A stretch of DNA of 64,000 bases from Oxynema aestuarii AP17 (GCF_012295525.1 NZ_CP051167.1:310001-374000); one strand, 5' to 3'; positions 36,331 through 46,175 are shown, counted from the stretch's first letter. Notes: generated by a model not told the origin, from the letters alone. Translations and numbers: made by a program.

Positions 36331-37416
36331 TCAAGCCCCAAGCAAATCGTAAAACCATTTTTCCATGCGATCGCCCATCGCACTGACGGAAAATTGGCCT
36401 TCAGCGCGATCGCGGCAGGTGCGGCGGTCGAGGCGATCGAGCTGGCTAATCGCCTCGACCAAACCTTCGACGGAATCGGGTTCGACTAACCACCCCGTTT
36501 CGCCATCGCTGACAATTTCTGCCGGACCGCCGCGACGGTAGGCGATCGCCGGAACGCCGCAGGCGAGGGCTTCGACCACCACATTACCGAAGGCTTCGAC
36601 CCAACGGGGAGTGACCAAGAGGGCGCGGCTGCGTCCTAATTCCCGTTGCAATTGTTTCGTTTCGAGAAAGCCGCAATAGGCGATCGCCGCATCGGGGTAG
36701 GTCTCGCGGATCTCGTGCCAATAATCTTTATCTTGCAAGTATCCGAAAATTTTTAAGGGGATTCCGCTCTTTTGTGAGGCGGCGACGGCATCTTCCAAAC
36801 CCTTTTCGGGAGAAATCCGACCGACCCAGGCGAGGGTATGGTCCGGAGTTTCGCAAAACTCGTAAGCACCAAAGTCAAACCCGTTGAACAGACAGCGACA
36901 GCGATCGCCAAAGCTAAAGGTTGCCGCTTGCGCTCGCGAATGAACCCCAATACTGCCGGGGAAAGCGATCGCGACTCTTTCAATAATTTCATCCATGACG
37001 TCGCTGAGGGATCCCATGCTGACCAGATGGGCGATCGGGCGCTGAAAGAACGGGGTCAAATAGAAGGGCAACCAGTCGTATGCAAAGTTACAAATCAGAT
37101 CGAACTCACTTTGTCGCGATCGCGCCACTTCCCAGAGATTGGCGAGGACGGAATGAGCCGATAAAGTGACGGGGGTCTGGCGTCCCTGAGTTTGGGCGGT
37201 AGGCTGTAGTTCTCCCGGAATTTGGGCGATCGGCAAGTCGCCGAGGTCGGATCCTTCCGGGGCGAGGATGGTTAAGTGATGTCCGCGCCGTTGCAATTCG
37301 GTGGCGATATTGCGTAAAGTCAGCTCGACGCCGCCGCCGAGTCCGGAACCGAGCGGACCGACGGGAGTTGAAACGAAGAGCAATTTTAAAGAATGGGGGG
37401 GATTGACCGAGGGCAT
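36331..37416 (-). CDS. Glycosyltransferase family 4
   Basis: GT-B fold glycosyltransferase, 361 residues. The N-terminal domain has PLGSGLGGGVELTLRNIATELQRRGH, which forms the Gly-rich acceptor loop. The C-terminal donor domain shows WVGRISPEKGLEDAV and EAFGNVVVEALACGVPAIAYRRGGPAEIV, matching the E-x7-E retaining GT4 motif. Donor and acceptor are unknown. It lies 58 bp from the LD-carboxypeptidase gene and 37 bp from the HEAT gene on the same strand. Confidence 0.9.
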   Translation of the reverse strand: MPSVNPPHSLKLLFVSTPVGPLGSGLGGGVELTLRNIATELQRRGHHLTILAPEGSDLGDLPIAQIPGELQPTAQTQGRQTPVTLSAHSVLANLWEVARSRQSEFDLICNFAYDWLPFYLTPFFQRPIAHLVSMGSLSDVMDEIIERVAIAFPGSIGVHSRAQAATFSFGDRCRCLFNGFDFGAYEFCETPDHTLAWVGRISPEKGLEDAVAASQKSGIPLKIFGYLQDKDYWHEIRETYPDAAIAYCGFLETKQLQRELGRSRALLVTPRWVEAFGNVVVEALACGVPAIAYRRGGPAEIVSDGETGWLVEPDSVEGLVEAISQLDRLDRRTCRDRAEGQFSVSAMGDRMEKWFYDLLGA

Positions 37417-37453
37417 GAGGGATCGAACGGAATCGAGAGCGAGTCAACTCGAC

Positions 37454-38653
37454 TTAGGGAATATCTTCGGGAGCTTCGGGAGGATGGCTCCAACTGGGCA
37501 ATGCGGAGCGGCTTTCGAGATCGGCGCGCCCTTGAAAGCGGGTCAATTGACTGACGGCCCAGGTGGCTGCCTGACGGACCTCTTCATCGGTATCGTCAAC
37601 GGCGTGCTGTAGGAACTGACTAATTTGCAAGACTAAGTCGTAAAACAAGGTGATGTCGCGGATGGCGTTTTTGCGAACGTCGGGATTGCGATCTTTGAGG
37701 GCTACGCTCAAGCCGCGATTCATCGGTTGGAGAACGCGGGTGCCAATTTTGGCGATCGCGGCGACGATCGCGCTGCGCTGCTGAGAATCACACTCTACCA
37801 TCAAATTGACCAACGGTTCGATCGCCCGCGAATCGCCACACTGGGTCAACTCCCAAATGATTTTGGAGCGTTTTTGGGGATCGCAGCGTTGCAATTCGGC
37901 GATCAGTGCTTCGACTCGATCGATGTTGGGCCGGGAGTGGGTTGGCTCGACCCTCACCGGAGTGGCGGGAGGCGTCGGCATTGGTGCGGGGGGCTGGGAC
38001 GTCCCCGAAGTCATGGGGGAGAGGTCCGATCCGGCAACATCGTTGTAGCCATTGAGTCCGCCATCGATGGGAGGAGGGGGAGAAGGGGGCGGCGGTTTGG
38101 AAAAAATCTGCGGAGCCTGGGGTAAATTGAGGGGGCGATCGTCCTGGTCGGAGGCTTCGCGATCGCTCGGTGGGGCTTTCTCGTCCGGGATCTCCTCCGA
38201 CTCTCCGAGGTCGAGATCTTTGTGGGCGAGTTCGTCGTCGAAGGCTTCGGTTTCCAAGGGGTCGTCTTCTTCTAAGGGGCGGGTCAGCCAGTAGAAGGCG
38301 CCGACAAAGGCTCCCGCCGCGAGCAGGGTTCCGAATCCGAGGACGGCCCACCAGAGGAGTTCTTTTTTAGAGCGGCTTTTTTTGGGTTTGGGGCGCTCCG
38401 ACTCGGAGTCGTTCTGAGCGATTCGCGTCGGCGAGAGGGGTTCGGAAGACGATCCGACGCCCACGGTGGTGCCATCCGCACTCAAGGCGGAATTTTCCGG
38501 AGTGAGGGGGGCAATTTCTCCTGGGGTGACAACGGATCCCATCCCTCGACCCTCTGTGGAAGGGGTGGCGAACGATGTCCTCACGAGGGAACTTTCGACG
38601 ATCCCAAGACAGGTGAAACTGGCGAGTAAGAAGAGGTGGCGCTTTAACGTCAT
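37454..38653 (-). CDS. Membrane-anchored HEAT-repeat protein
   Basis: 399 residues from ATG 38653; the frame extends to 38758 but a signal-like start follows at MTLKRHLFLLASF. A second hydrophobic helix (about 98-122, WWAVLGFGTLLAAGAF) is preceded by a Lys/Arg-rich stretch. A long acidic and Pro-rich disordered region (about 125-215, PPPSPPPPI) leads to HEAT-like helical repeats (about 225-385; CDPQKRSKIIWELTQCGDSRAIEPL and NPDVRKNAIRDI). HEAT repeats bind proteins; the partner is unknown. Confidence 0.78.
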   Translation of the reverse strand: MTLKRHLFLLASFTCLGIVESSLVRTSFATPSTEGRGMGSVVTPGEIAPLTPENSALSADGTTVGVGSSSEPLSPTRIAQNDSESERPKPKKSRSKKELLWWAVLGFGTLLAAGAFVGAFYWLTRPLEEDDPLETEAFDDELAHKDLDLGESEEIPDEKAPPSDREASDQDDRPLNLPQAPQIFSKPPPPSPPPPIDGGLNGYNDVAGSDLSPMTSGTSQPPAPMPTPPATPVRVEPTHSRPNIDRVEALIAELQRCDPQKRSKIIWELTQCGDSRAIEPLVNLMVECDSQQRSAIVAAIAKIGTRVLQPMNRGLSVALKDRNPDVRKNAIRDITLFYDLVLQISQFLQHAVDDTDEEVRQAATWAVSQLTRFQGRADLESRSALPSWSHPPEAPEDIP

Positions 38654-38804
38654 AAACGGATGGAGGGTGAGGAGATGCAACCAGCCTTCTCTGATGAAAG
38701 AGTGACGACCAGCTAGCCCATTCCTACCCGTTATAAACCCGATCGCGCCAGGACACAATGTTTTGAGGGTCGAGGCGATCGCCTCCCGTGGAGTGGCGAA
38801 AGAT

Positions 38805-39923
38805 TTAGGAAGTCATTTCGGTCTCGGATTGAGAGAGGCCAATCTGAACCGGGAGTTCCACAGGTTTGGAGGGGTGCTTGTGAGTGCGGGCGATCGGTTC
38901 GCGATCGCCTTTGGCGAAGCCCTGTTTCTGAGCCAGCTTGGACATCAACACTTCGCGCTGGTTGATGATGTAGATGCTAACTAGAGTGAGCAGCACTCCC
39001 GCCCACTGTAACCCTGAAAGGGTTTCTGAAAGTAAAAGATTGCCAAAGAAAAGAGCAAAAACGGGGGTTAGGAAAGTCAGCGCACTCAAACTGGTGAGAT
39101 TTCCTTGAGAGGCGAAGTAAAAGAATACACCGTAGGCGATCGCGCTCCCGAACACGGTGGCATAGCCCAGTGACAACCAACCGTACAGGTCAATATTAAC
39201 CCACTGTTGCGATTCGCTGACTCCCGAGAGCACCCATAAGGGTAATCCACCGAGGATCATGTGCCATCCGGTCGCCACGATCGGATCGACGTGTTTGCAG
39301 ACGAAACGGACGCTGACCGTGCCTGCGGCCATTGACAGGGCGGCCAGCAGCATCAACCACTCACCGTTATTGAATAATTGCAACAGCAGCGATCGCCCCC
39401 ACTCGAAATGGTTCACATCGGCGATCGTCAGGGGAATTTCTCCGTTCCCCAGACTGCGGGCGAAGCCCAAAATCCACTCGTCGGGCAAGCCAATCGCGGC
39501 AATTCCGACGACGCCGAGACCGAGACCGATCGCCCCCAACCAGCCGATGGTTTCGCCGAACAGCCACGCCGACAATAAGGCGACGGCGATCGGTTGGGAG
39601 TCGATCATCACCGAACCCAACCCGGCCCCCGTGCGGACTAACCCTTCGGCGAGAAACCCTTGAAACAGGGTGCCGTCGATCGCCGCAAACAAGCCGATCC
39701 ACAACCAAGCTTTCAGGGTTTGCGGTTGTTGGCGACCTTGCCAGGCGGCGACGAGCAAGACGAGAATCCCCGCCGGAATCAAGCGAGTACCCGCCAAAAA
39801 CAGGGGCGTGGTTTCGGGGATAGTACTTTTCATGGCGACCATTGCCGTTCCCCACAGGAAGAAGGGACTGAGCAAGAGCAGCCAACGCAGGGGGGTTTGG
39901 GTAAGAATCGTTCGGTTTTGCAT
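38805..39923 (-). CDS. EamA/DMT-family transporter
   Basis: Drug/metabolite transporter of the inner membrane, 372 residues from ATG 39923. Ten hydrophobic helices form two EamA repeats; SPFFLWGTAMVAMK in the first and LAALSMAAGTVSVRFVC in the second mark the repeat starts. A short charged C-terminal tail (from about 335) is cytoplasmic. The substrate is unknown; related proteins export amino acids or metabolites. Confidence 0.88.
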   Translation of the reverse strand: MQNRTILTQTPLRWLLLLSPFFLWGTAMVAMKSTIPETTPLFLAGTRLIPAGILVLLVAAWQGRQQPQTLKAWLWIGLFAAIDGTLFQGFLAEGLVRTGAGLGSVMIDSQPIAVALLSAWLFGETIGWLGAIGLGLGVVGIAAIGLPDEWILGFARSLGNGEIPLTIADVNHFEWGRSLLLQLFNNGEWLMLLAALSMAAGTVSVRFVCKHVDPIVATGWHMILGGLPLWVLSGVSESQQWVNIDLYGWLSLGYATVFGSAIAYGVFFYFASQGNLTSLSALTFLTPVFALFFGNLLLSETLSGLQWAGVLLTLVSIYIINQREVLMSKLAQKQGFAKGDREPIARTHKHPSKPVELPVQIGLSQSETEMTS

Positions 39924-40012
39924 AGACGTTATCAAGTTCGATCGAACACTCGGCAATCAAGCCAACAGGCGCGCGCCGTCCCAGCACGGCCCTGAGAAAT
40001 TTGCCCAATTCT

Positions 40013-40078
40013 AGTGACGTTCTCCCGACGCTGACCTATGCGCTTCGCGCAGGCTTCGCCAACGGTACAGCGCGGGCT
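40013..40078 (-). mobile_element. Right end of the tnpB element at 40079-41317
   Basis: Immediately downstream of the tnpB stop on the minus strand is a hairpin with arms CGCTGTACC and GGTCAGCG, followed by CGGGAGAACGTCACT. This fits right-end and TnpB guide-RNA scaffold sequences of IS200/IS605-type elements. The element likely ends near 40013, and the bases beyond it would be the guide segment. Confidence 0.55.
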
Positions 40079-41317
40079 TCACCGGATCGCTCCAGCGACT
40101 ACCTGCTTCGTTCGGTCTTGTCTAGGCAATGCCTCCGACCGAACCCGTCCACAGGCGATTTCATCAGCCGTGAGACCCACGACTGAGAGGCCACGATTGC
40201 GAATAACTTGAGCGCTGGCAACATCTCTGGGCTTGATGGAACCGCATTCACCGCAATGGTGAATGCGGTCTTTTAGTTCCTTGCGGACTTGAGCCCCACA
40301 CTCAGGGCATTCCTGGCTGGTGCCTCTAGGGTTGACCTGGCCGTAGTAGACACCACGCTTCCAGCACACCCACGGCAGCACAATGTTGACGAACTGACCC
40401 AAGCCAGCATCAACCATGTGTTTGCCGAGGAAGCCCTTAGCGAGTGTCCTGAAGTCCAAGTCTTCAACAAATATTATCCCGGCTCGATCGCAGAGATGAT
40501 GAGCCAGCTTAAACTGCCAGTCCAGACGGTAATTCGCAATATTTTCGTGAACTCGACCGATCCGCTCGATGAGCTTGAGCCAGTTTTTCGACCCCTTCTG
40601 CTTCCCTTTTAGCCTACGTTGCAGCGATTTCAGCTTGCGGTGCAGCTTATTGAAGAAACGAGGACGAGAAACCTGCTCGCCATCAGAGGTGGATAGGAAA
40701 TACTCCAGACCCACATCCAGCCCCAGGGCATGGCCTTCTGGCGGGATGTCGGGTACATCAACGTCAGCTTTTAGAATCAGCATGACGTACCAGCCTGAAT
40801 GCTTCCGCACGACCCGAACAGCTTTCAGATCGAAGCCCTCTGGGATGGGGCGATGCAAGTTGATAGGCACCTGGCCGATCTTTGGCAGCTTAATACTGTT
40901 GCCATCAATCGCCTCGCCCTTCATCTGCGGAAACAGAAATGACCGCATCCGACCAAATTTCTTGAACCGAGGAAACCCAGTTCGCTTTTGGTGGAATGCG
41001 ACGAAAGCAGCATCAACCCTCCCCATGACATCCTGAAGCACCTGAGAATGAACTGCCTTGAGTTCGGGGTTCGTTTTCTTGGCTTCAGTTAATGCCTTTT
41101 TCTGGTGGTAGTAATCGGGATATGGGGCGTTAGCTGGGATGATGTACTCCTTCTGGAGAGTGCAAGCATTGACCGAGCACTTCCGACTGCCGATCCAGTC
41201 CTTGCGCTCTCCGACCGCATAGTTGTAGACCTGGCGGCAAGTCTCCAGCCAATTCAGCATCTGGAGTTCTTGTTCGAGATCTGGGTAAATCCGGTATGAG
41301 TAGGTCAATACAAGCAT
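40079..41317 (-). CDS. tnpB: TnpB (IS200/IS605 OrfB), apparently intact
   Basis: RNA-guided DNA nuclease, 412 residues from ATG 41317 (a TTG ten codons upstream is less likely). The helical N-terminal domain is TYSYRIYPDLEQE onward. RuvC-I Asp lies in ALGLDVGLEYF, RuvC-II Glu in IIFVEDLDFRT, the four-Cys finger in CPECGAQ...CGECGS, and the RuvC-III Asp in KPRDVASAQV, where the usual DRDxNAA is altered but keeps the Asp. No tnpA accompanies it, so it is an IS1341-type single-gene element. It has no frameshift. Confidence 0.9.
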   Translation of the reverse strand: MLVLTYSYRIYPDLEQELQMLNWLETCRQVYNYAVGERKDWIGSRKCSVNACTLQKEYIIPANAPYPDYYHQKKALTEAKKTNPELKAVHSQVLQDVMGRVDAAFVAFHQKRTGFPRFKKFGRMRSFLFPQMKGEAIDGNSIKLPKIGQVPINLHRPIPEGFDLKAVRVVRKHSGWYVMLILKADVDVPDIPPEGHALGLDVGLEYFLSTSDGEQVSRPRFFNKLHRKLKSLQRRLKGKQKGSKNWLKLIERIGRVHENIANYRLDWQFKLAHHLCDRAGIIFVEDLDFRTLAKGFLGKHMVDAGLGQFVNIVLPWVCWKRGVYYGQVNPRGTSQECPECGAQVRKELKDRIHHCGECGSIKPRDVASAQVIRNRGLSVVGLTADEIACGRVRSEALPRQDRTKQVVAGAIR

Positions 41318-41411
41318 GTAGGTATTATAACTTAGGAGAAACAGCAATGTTCCCTAGAAAATCGCGAAAGAGTATGGCGACTCCGTTCCACTCCATCGCC
41401 TCGGCTTTCAT

Positions 41412-41442
41412 CCCGATACTCACGCTTCGCGTAGAGTGCGGG
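41412..41442. repeat. Hairpin resembling an IS605-type end, 5' of tnpB
   Basis: CCCG...CGGG arms enclose ACTCACGC / GCGTAGAGT. Read on the minus strand it follows GAAGCC and precedes GATGAAAGCC, which resembles right-end hairpins rather than left ends. It may be the element's left end or a remnant of a second element. Between 41448 and the sppA start at 41670 I see no other gene. Confidence 0.4.
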
Positions 41443-41669
41443 GCTTCCCGCCGATTAAGCTAAATTATGTATTTATGTTAAGCGATCGCCCTGGGGAAAG
41501 TGCAACGCCTCCCTCGCAATAGGGCAAACTAGAATTGAGCGCGATCTCGTCGATGTCAATCCCTCGTCGAGGCGCGATCGCTTCAACCCAGCGCACTCGC
41601 CAGCCCAATTTTTCCTCTGGAAACAGGTGACTCGCTCGATCCATCCATCATTGATTTGCTTAATTGCCC

Positions 41670-42485
41670 ATGATTTGGCCCTTTAGAAAATTCCGTAAAA
41701 AAATTGCCCGCATTGAAGTCACCGGATTGATTGCCGGAACCACGCGCAAAAAAGTTCTCGAAGCGCTCAAAACCGTCGAAGAACGAAAATTCCCCGCCTT
41801 GTTGTTACGGATTGACAGTCCGGGAGGAACCGTCGGCGACTCCCAAGAAATTTACAACGCCCTCAAGGAGTTGGGTAAAAAGATCAAAATTGTGGCCAGC
41901 TTTGGCAATGTTTCGGCATCGGGGGGCGTGTATATCGGTATGGGCGCCCACCATATCGTGGCCAATCCCGGTACGATTACGGGCAGCATCGGCGTCATCT
42001 TGCGCGGCAATAATTTAGAACGCCTGCTCGATAAAATCGGCGTTTCGTTTAAAACGATTAAATCCGGTCCGTATAAAGATATCTTGTCATTCGATCGCGA
42101 ACTGACCGAGCCGGAAAAATCGATTTTGCAAGAGTTAATCGATACGAGTTACAACCAGTTCGTGCGGACCGTCGCCGAAGCCCGCAATCTCGAAATCGAA
42201 ACCGTCAAATCCTTTGCCGACGGGCGGATTTTCACCGGGGAGCAAGCCTTGGAACTCGGGGTCGTCGATCGCGTCGGGACCGAAGAAGAAGCACGACGGT
42301 GGGCGGCGGAATTAGTCGGACTCGATCCGGAGAAAACCAGTTGTTTTACCCTGGAAGAACGCAAACCTTTACTCGCCCGGATCGTCGGACAAACCCAGGT
42401 CGCCCCTCGGGTATCGGCAGGTCTAAATTGGTTAGAATTTGAGCTGTCTCACAGTGGACATCCGTTGTGGCTGTACAGACCTTAA
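41670..42485 (+). CDS. sppA: Signal peptide peptidase SppA, short form
   Basis: Membrane-associated Ser/Lys protease of family S49, 271 residues, which degrades cleaved signal peptides. Catalytic Ser84 is in NVSASGGVYIG and catalytic Lys136 in SGPYKDI. The short form has one protease domain. The N-terminus is MIWPFRKFRKK, without a clear membrane helix. ATG 41670 is preferred over a TTG two codons upstream. Confidence 0.93.
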   Translation: MIWPFRKFRKKIARIEVTGLIAGTTRKKVLEALKTVEERKFPALLLRIDSPGGTVGDSQEIYNALKELGKKIKIVASFGNVSASGGVYIGMGAHHIVANPGTITGSIGVILRGNNLERLLDKIGVSFKTIKSGPYKDILSFDRELTEPEKSILQELIDTSYNQFVRTVAEARNLEIETVKSFADGRIFTGEQALELGVVDRVGTEEEARRWAAELVGLDPEKTSCFTLEERKPLLARIVGQTQVAPRVSAGLNWLEFELSHSGHPLWLYRP

Positions 42486-42617
42486 GGGGGGATTGGGGGA
42501 GCGCGCCCTCGGCTGAGGCTGACGAAGTTCCCCGGATCTGGGCGGACTGGGAGCCTTGGCGCCCGATCGCGGGAGCCCCCGAGTCCGCGCAACCCGATCG
42601 CTGACAATTGAGAAAAA

Positions 42618-43019
42618 ATGGAGGATTTTGGCGTGGAGTGGAGAGTTCGCGCGATTCGTGGAGCGACAACTGCTTCGGCGAACACAGTAGAAGCCATTCG
42701 CGAGGCAGTGACCGAATTGCTCGACGAATTGGAGAAACGCAATCAGATCGAGCCGGAAATGACGATCAGCGCGATTTTTTCGGTGACGAAAGATTTGGAT
42801 GCGATTTTCCCGGCGGCGATCGCGCGTCAGCGTCCCCACTGGGAAAATGTGCCCTTGTTGGACGTGCAGCACATGCACGTGGTCGGTGACTTAGAACGGT
42901 GCATTCGGTTTTTGATTCACGTCAACCTCCCCGCATCCCACCTCGAAGTTCACCACCCGTACTTGCGGCAGGCGAAGAATCTCAGACCGGACTGGAGTTT
43001 TTCCCGAGTCGGATCTTAA
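42618..43019 (+). CDS. aroH: Chorismate mutase, AroH type
   Basis: Trimeric monofunctional chorismate mutase, which makes prephenate for Phe and Tyr synthesis, 133 residues. The AroH-type signature RAIRGATTASANT near the N-terminus carries the active-site Arg. The conserved LLDVQHMHV and the Arg-rich helix DLERCIRFLIHV are also present, with YLRQAKNLRPD at the C-terminus. The length is typical for this fold. ATG 42618 is used; the gene lies 133 bp after sppA. Confidence 0.92.
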   Translation: MEDFGVEWRVRAIRGATTASANTVEAIREAVTELLDELEKRNQIEPEMTISAIFSVTKDLDAIFPAAIARQRPHWENVPLLDVQHMHVVGDLERCIRFLIHVNLPASHLEVHHPYLRQAKNLRPDWSFSRVGS

Positions 43020-43176
43020 AATCCGTGCGGGGGTGGGGGTTCCTCGATGAGAACCTCCTTCCCCGCCGGGGACTCGACCGATAAAAATGGGGGAGGGAGG
43101 CGCGATCGCCCCACCTTCCCCCGGTTCGCGTCGGCGCTGCGGCTGGCTCGAACCTTGACAGATATTCAAAAATATG

Positions 43177-44079
43177 CTACTTAATTTCCGGTTTGCTCTC
43201 AGGGCGGTGGTGGTGAAAGCGGATGCCGAGAAAAATGTCGTAGAGGAAACTCCAAAAGTCTTTTCCTTGTAAGAGTCCGAGGGATTGATGGCAGCCTTTC
43301 GCTTCCAAAAGCGGTTTCGTCGCCCAATACGCACTTTGGTACTTGTACCAGGGAATCGAAGGCCACAAATGATGGATGAGGTGGTAATTCTGACCCAAAA
43401 TTAATAAATTCAACACCGGACTCGGATAGACCCGAGCATTTTTCCAGCGATCGCGTTCTTTAAACGGTCGATGGGGCAAATAGTCGAAAAACAACCCTAA
43501 AGCCAGACCGACGACTAAAGCCGGACAGAACCAGAAATTGAGAATATAGCCGAGAAAATCATACTGACAGGCGATCGCGATCGCCCCGACCACGACCAAA
43601 CGGCTTAAAAACCATTCCAGCAGCTCGTAATTGCGCCACAAGCGACGTTTGAAGAAAAAGATTTCGTGGTAAAAAAAGCGCGCCGCAATCAACCACAAAG
43701 GGCCGCCCGTCGAAACAAAATGATCCGGATCGTTATCCGGATCGTTGACGTGGGCGTGATGTTGCATGTGAACCCGGGTAAACACCGGAAACGCAAAGCC
43801 CAACATCAACGCACTGCCGTGACCCAAGATCGCATTCATGAGGCGATCGCGGTGTGCCACATGATGAGAGGCATCGTGAATCACCGTTCCCGCCATGTGC
43901 AGGGCCACGACATTAATGAAAAAACAACACCATCCCGGCCAGTGGAGCTGCCAATACCCCAACGTCGATAGCAGCACTAACCCCACCGCCGCAAAAAACA
44001 TCAGCAGTGTGGGATTGAAGTCCTCTGGAGGACCGAGAAACTCTTTAGGCACCCTCAGTGGCGGCGTCGCCTCTGACAT
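43177..44079 (-). CDS. crtR: Beta-carotene hydroxylase CrtR
   Basis: Membrane di-iron hydroxylase that makes zeaxanthin or related xanthophylls from carotenes, 300 residues. The three His boxes are HDASHH, HMQHHAH and HLIHH, in fatty-acid-desaturase order, and PDNDPDHF after box 2 is typical for CrtR. ATG 44079 is chosen because AAGGAG sits about 12 nt upstream; a TTG at 44100 is unlikely. A family relative, CrtW ketolase, is less likely from the motifs. Confidence 0.92.
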   Translation of the reverse strand: MSEATPPLRVPKEFLGPPEDFNPTLLMFFAAVGLVLLSTLGYWQLHWPGWCCFFINVVALHMAGTVIHDASHHVAHRDRLMNAILGHGSALMLGFAFPVFTRVHMQHHAHVNDPDNDPDHFVSTGGPLWLIAARFFYHEIFFFKRRLWRNYELLEWFLSRLVVVGAIAIACQYDFLGYILNFWFCPALVVGLALGLFFDYLPHRPFKERDRWKNARVYPSPVLNLLILGQNYHLIHHLWPSIPWYKYQSAYWATKPLLEAKGCHQSLGLLQGKDFWSFLYDIFLGIRFHHHRPESKPEIK

Positions 44080-44341
44080 GTTCTTCTTTACTCCTTTCAA
44101 CGAATCCTCGGATAATGTACAATAAGCATCTTCAAATATAAAGTTTTGTGAATCCGCGTGTCTAATCTGGATGAAAATATAAGTAGTATTTATAAATTCG
44201 CGGTCTTTTGGTCAAGTCGTCGAAACTAGACCGACCCAAAATCAGCTCGGGACTGTACCTGAGTCAGTTCGGTCCTCAAGCGTAAAAAATAGACCCCAGA
44301 AACAACAAGATTCCGTCTTATCTACCTCCCGATTTGAGTTA

Positions 44342-46129
44342 ATGCAATTGCGAAACTGTCCGCGTCGAACCAAGATCGTAGCAACAATCGGTCCGGCCAC
44401 CAGCCAACCGGATATTCTCCGAGAACTGATCGAAGCAGGCGCTACGACGCTCCGCCTCAACTTTTCCCACGGGACCCACGAAGACCATCAGCGCAATATC
44501 CGGCTGATTCGGCAAACCTCCTTCGAGCTCAACCAGCCCGTGGGCATTTTACAAGACTTGCAAGGGCCAAAAATTCGTCTCGGTCGGTTCGAGCAAGGGT
44601 CGATCTACCTCCAAAAAGGCGATCGCTTCATCCTCACCAGTCGCGAAGTCCCCTGTACCCAAGAGATCTCCTCCGTCACCTACGAACCCCTCGCCGACGA
44701 AGTTCCCGAAGGCGCCACGATCTTGCTCGACGACGGACGGGTCGAAATGCGCGTCGAAAAAGTAGACCGAGTCACCCGCGAACTCCACTGCATCACCGTC
44801 GTCGGCGGTACCCTCTCCAACAGCAAAGGGGTCAACTTCCCCGGGGTCTACCTCTCCGTCAAAGCCCTCACCGATAAAGACCGCGAAGACCTGCTCTTCG
44901 GACTCGATCAAGGGGTCGATTGGGTCGCCTTGAGCTTCGTGCGCAACCCCCAAGACATCCTCGAAATCAAAGAACTGATTTCCAGCACGGGCAAACACGT
45001 CCCCGTGATTGCCAAAATCGAAAAACACGAAGCCGTCGAACAAATGGAAGCCATTCTTCCCCTGTGTGACGGCATCATGGTCGCTCGCGGCGATTTAGGC
45101 GTCGAAATTCCCGCCGAAGAAGTGCCGATCGTCCAAAAACGGCTGATTGCGACCTGCAACCACCTCGGCATCCCGGTGATCACGGCGACCCAAATGCTCG
45201 ACAGTATGGTTCACAGCCCCCGGGCCACCCGCGCCGAAATTTCCGACGTCGCCAACGCCATTCTCGACGGGACCGATGCGGTGATGCTCTCCAACGAAAC
45301 CGCCGTGGGCAAACATCCCGTCGAAGCCGTGCGTACTATGTCGCGCATCGCCACGCGCATCGAACGGGATCAGGCGATCGGTCAAACCAGCCTCTCCGAT
45401 ACCGGGCGATCGATTCCCAACGCCATCAGCCAAGCGGTCGCCAAAATCGCCAAACAACTCGACGCGGCGGCGATCATGACCCTCACCAAAACCGGGTCCA
45501 CTGCCCGCAACGTCTCCAAATTCCGCCCGCAAACCCCGATTCTGGCGGTGACCCCTCACGTGGATGTCGCCCGCCAACTCCAGCTCGTCTGGGGGGTCAA
45601 ACCCCTGCTGGTCCTCGATTTACCCTCCACCGGGCAAACCTTCCAAGCGGCCCTCGGCGTCGCCCAAGAAAAAGATATGCTCTCCGAGGGCGATCTCGTG
45701 GTCATGACCGCCGGAACCTTGCAAGGGGTGTCCGGTTCCACCGACTTAATCAAAGTCGAAGTGGTCACCGCCGTCCTCGGTAAAGGGGTCGGCTTGGGTC
45801 AAGGGTCCGTAAGCGGTCGGGCCCGGGTCGCTCAAAGTGCTTTAGAAGTCGGCAACTTCAATCCCGGCGAAATTCTGGTGGTTCGCAAAACCAATGCGGA
45901 ATTTGTCGAAGCGATGCGTAAAGCGTCCGGGGTGATTACAGAAGACGAAAGCCTCACCAGTCACGCGGCAGTGATCGGCTTGCGCTTGGGCCTCCCCACC
46001 ATTGTCGGGGTCAAAAACGCCACTCAACTGATTCGGGAAGGGGCAATTTTGACCCTGGATATGGAACGCGGTTTAGTCTATTCCGGGGCGGTGGGTTCGG
46101 CGCCGACGGATACGGTGTTGACGCCGTAG
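44342..46129 (+). CDS. pyk: Pyruvate kinase with C-terminal PEP-utilizer domain
   Basis: Glycolytic enzyme that converts PEP and ADP to pyruvate and ATP, 595 residues. The N-terminal TKIVATIGPATSQ, the TIM-barrel catalytic motif IMVARGDLGVEIP with Lys in VIAKIEKHE, and the alpha/beta C-domain are all present. Residues about 490-590 form an extra phosphohistidine-type domain with SLTSHAAVIGLRLGLPTIVG, as in many cyanobacterial and Bacillus pyruvate kinases. ATG 44342 is used. Confidence 0.96.
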   Translation: MQLRNCPRRTKIVATIGPATSQPDILRELIEAGATTLRLNFSHGTHEDHQRNIRLIRQTSFELNQPVGILQDLQGPKIRLGRFEQGSIYLQKGDRFILTSREVPCTQEISSVTYEPLADEVPEGATILLDDGRVEMRVEKVDRVTRELHCITVVGGTLSNSKGVNFPGVYLSVKALTDKDREDLLFGLDQGVDWVALSFVRNPQDILEIKELISSTGKHVPVIAKIEKHEAVEQMEAILPLCDGIMVARGDLGVEIPAEEVPIVQKRLIATCNHLGIPVITATQMLDSMVHSPRATRAEISDVANAILDGTDAVMLSNETAVGKHPVEAVRTMSRIATRIERDQAIGQTSLSDTGRSIPNAISQAVAKIAKQLDAAAIMTLTKTGSTARNVSKFRPQTPILAVTPHVDVARQLQLVWGVKPLLVLDLPSTGQTFQAALGVAQEKDMLSEGDLVVMTAGTLQGVSGSTDLIKVEVVTAVLGKGVGLGQGSVSGRARVAQSALEVGNFNPGEILVVRKTNAEFVEAMRKASGVITEDESLTSHAAVIGLRLGLPTIVGVKNATQLIREGAILTLDMERGLVYSGAVGSAPTDTVLTP

Positions 46130-46154
46130 GGATGGCAGAACCTCGGAACGCGGT

Positions 46155-46175
46155 AGGGCGGGCGATCGGACCCGC
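46155..46175 (+). terminator. Possible hairpin after pyk
   Basis: GGGCGGG and CCCGCC arms flank a HIP1-like loop 26 bp after the pyk stop. No T-run follows, so its role as a terminator is uncertain. It is between two convergent genes. Confidence 0.35.
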
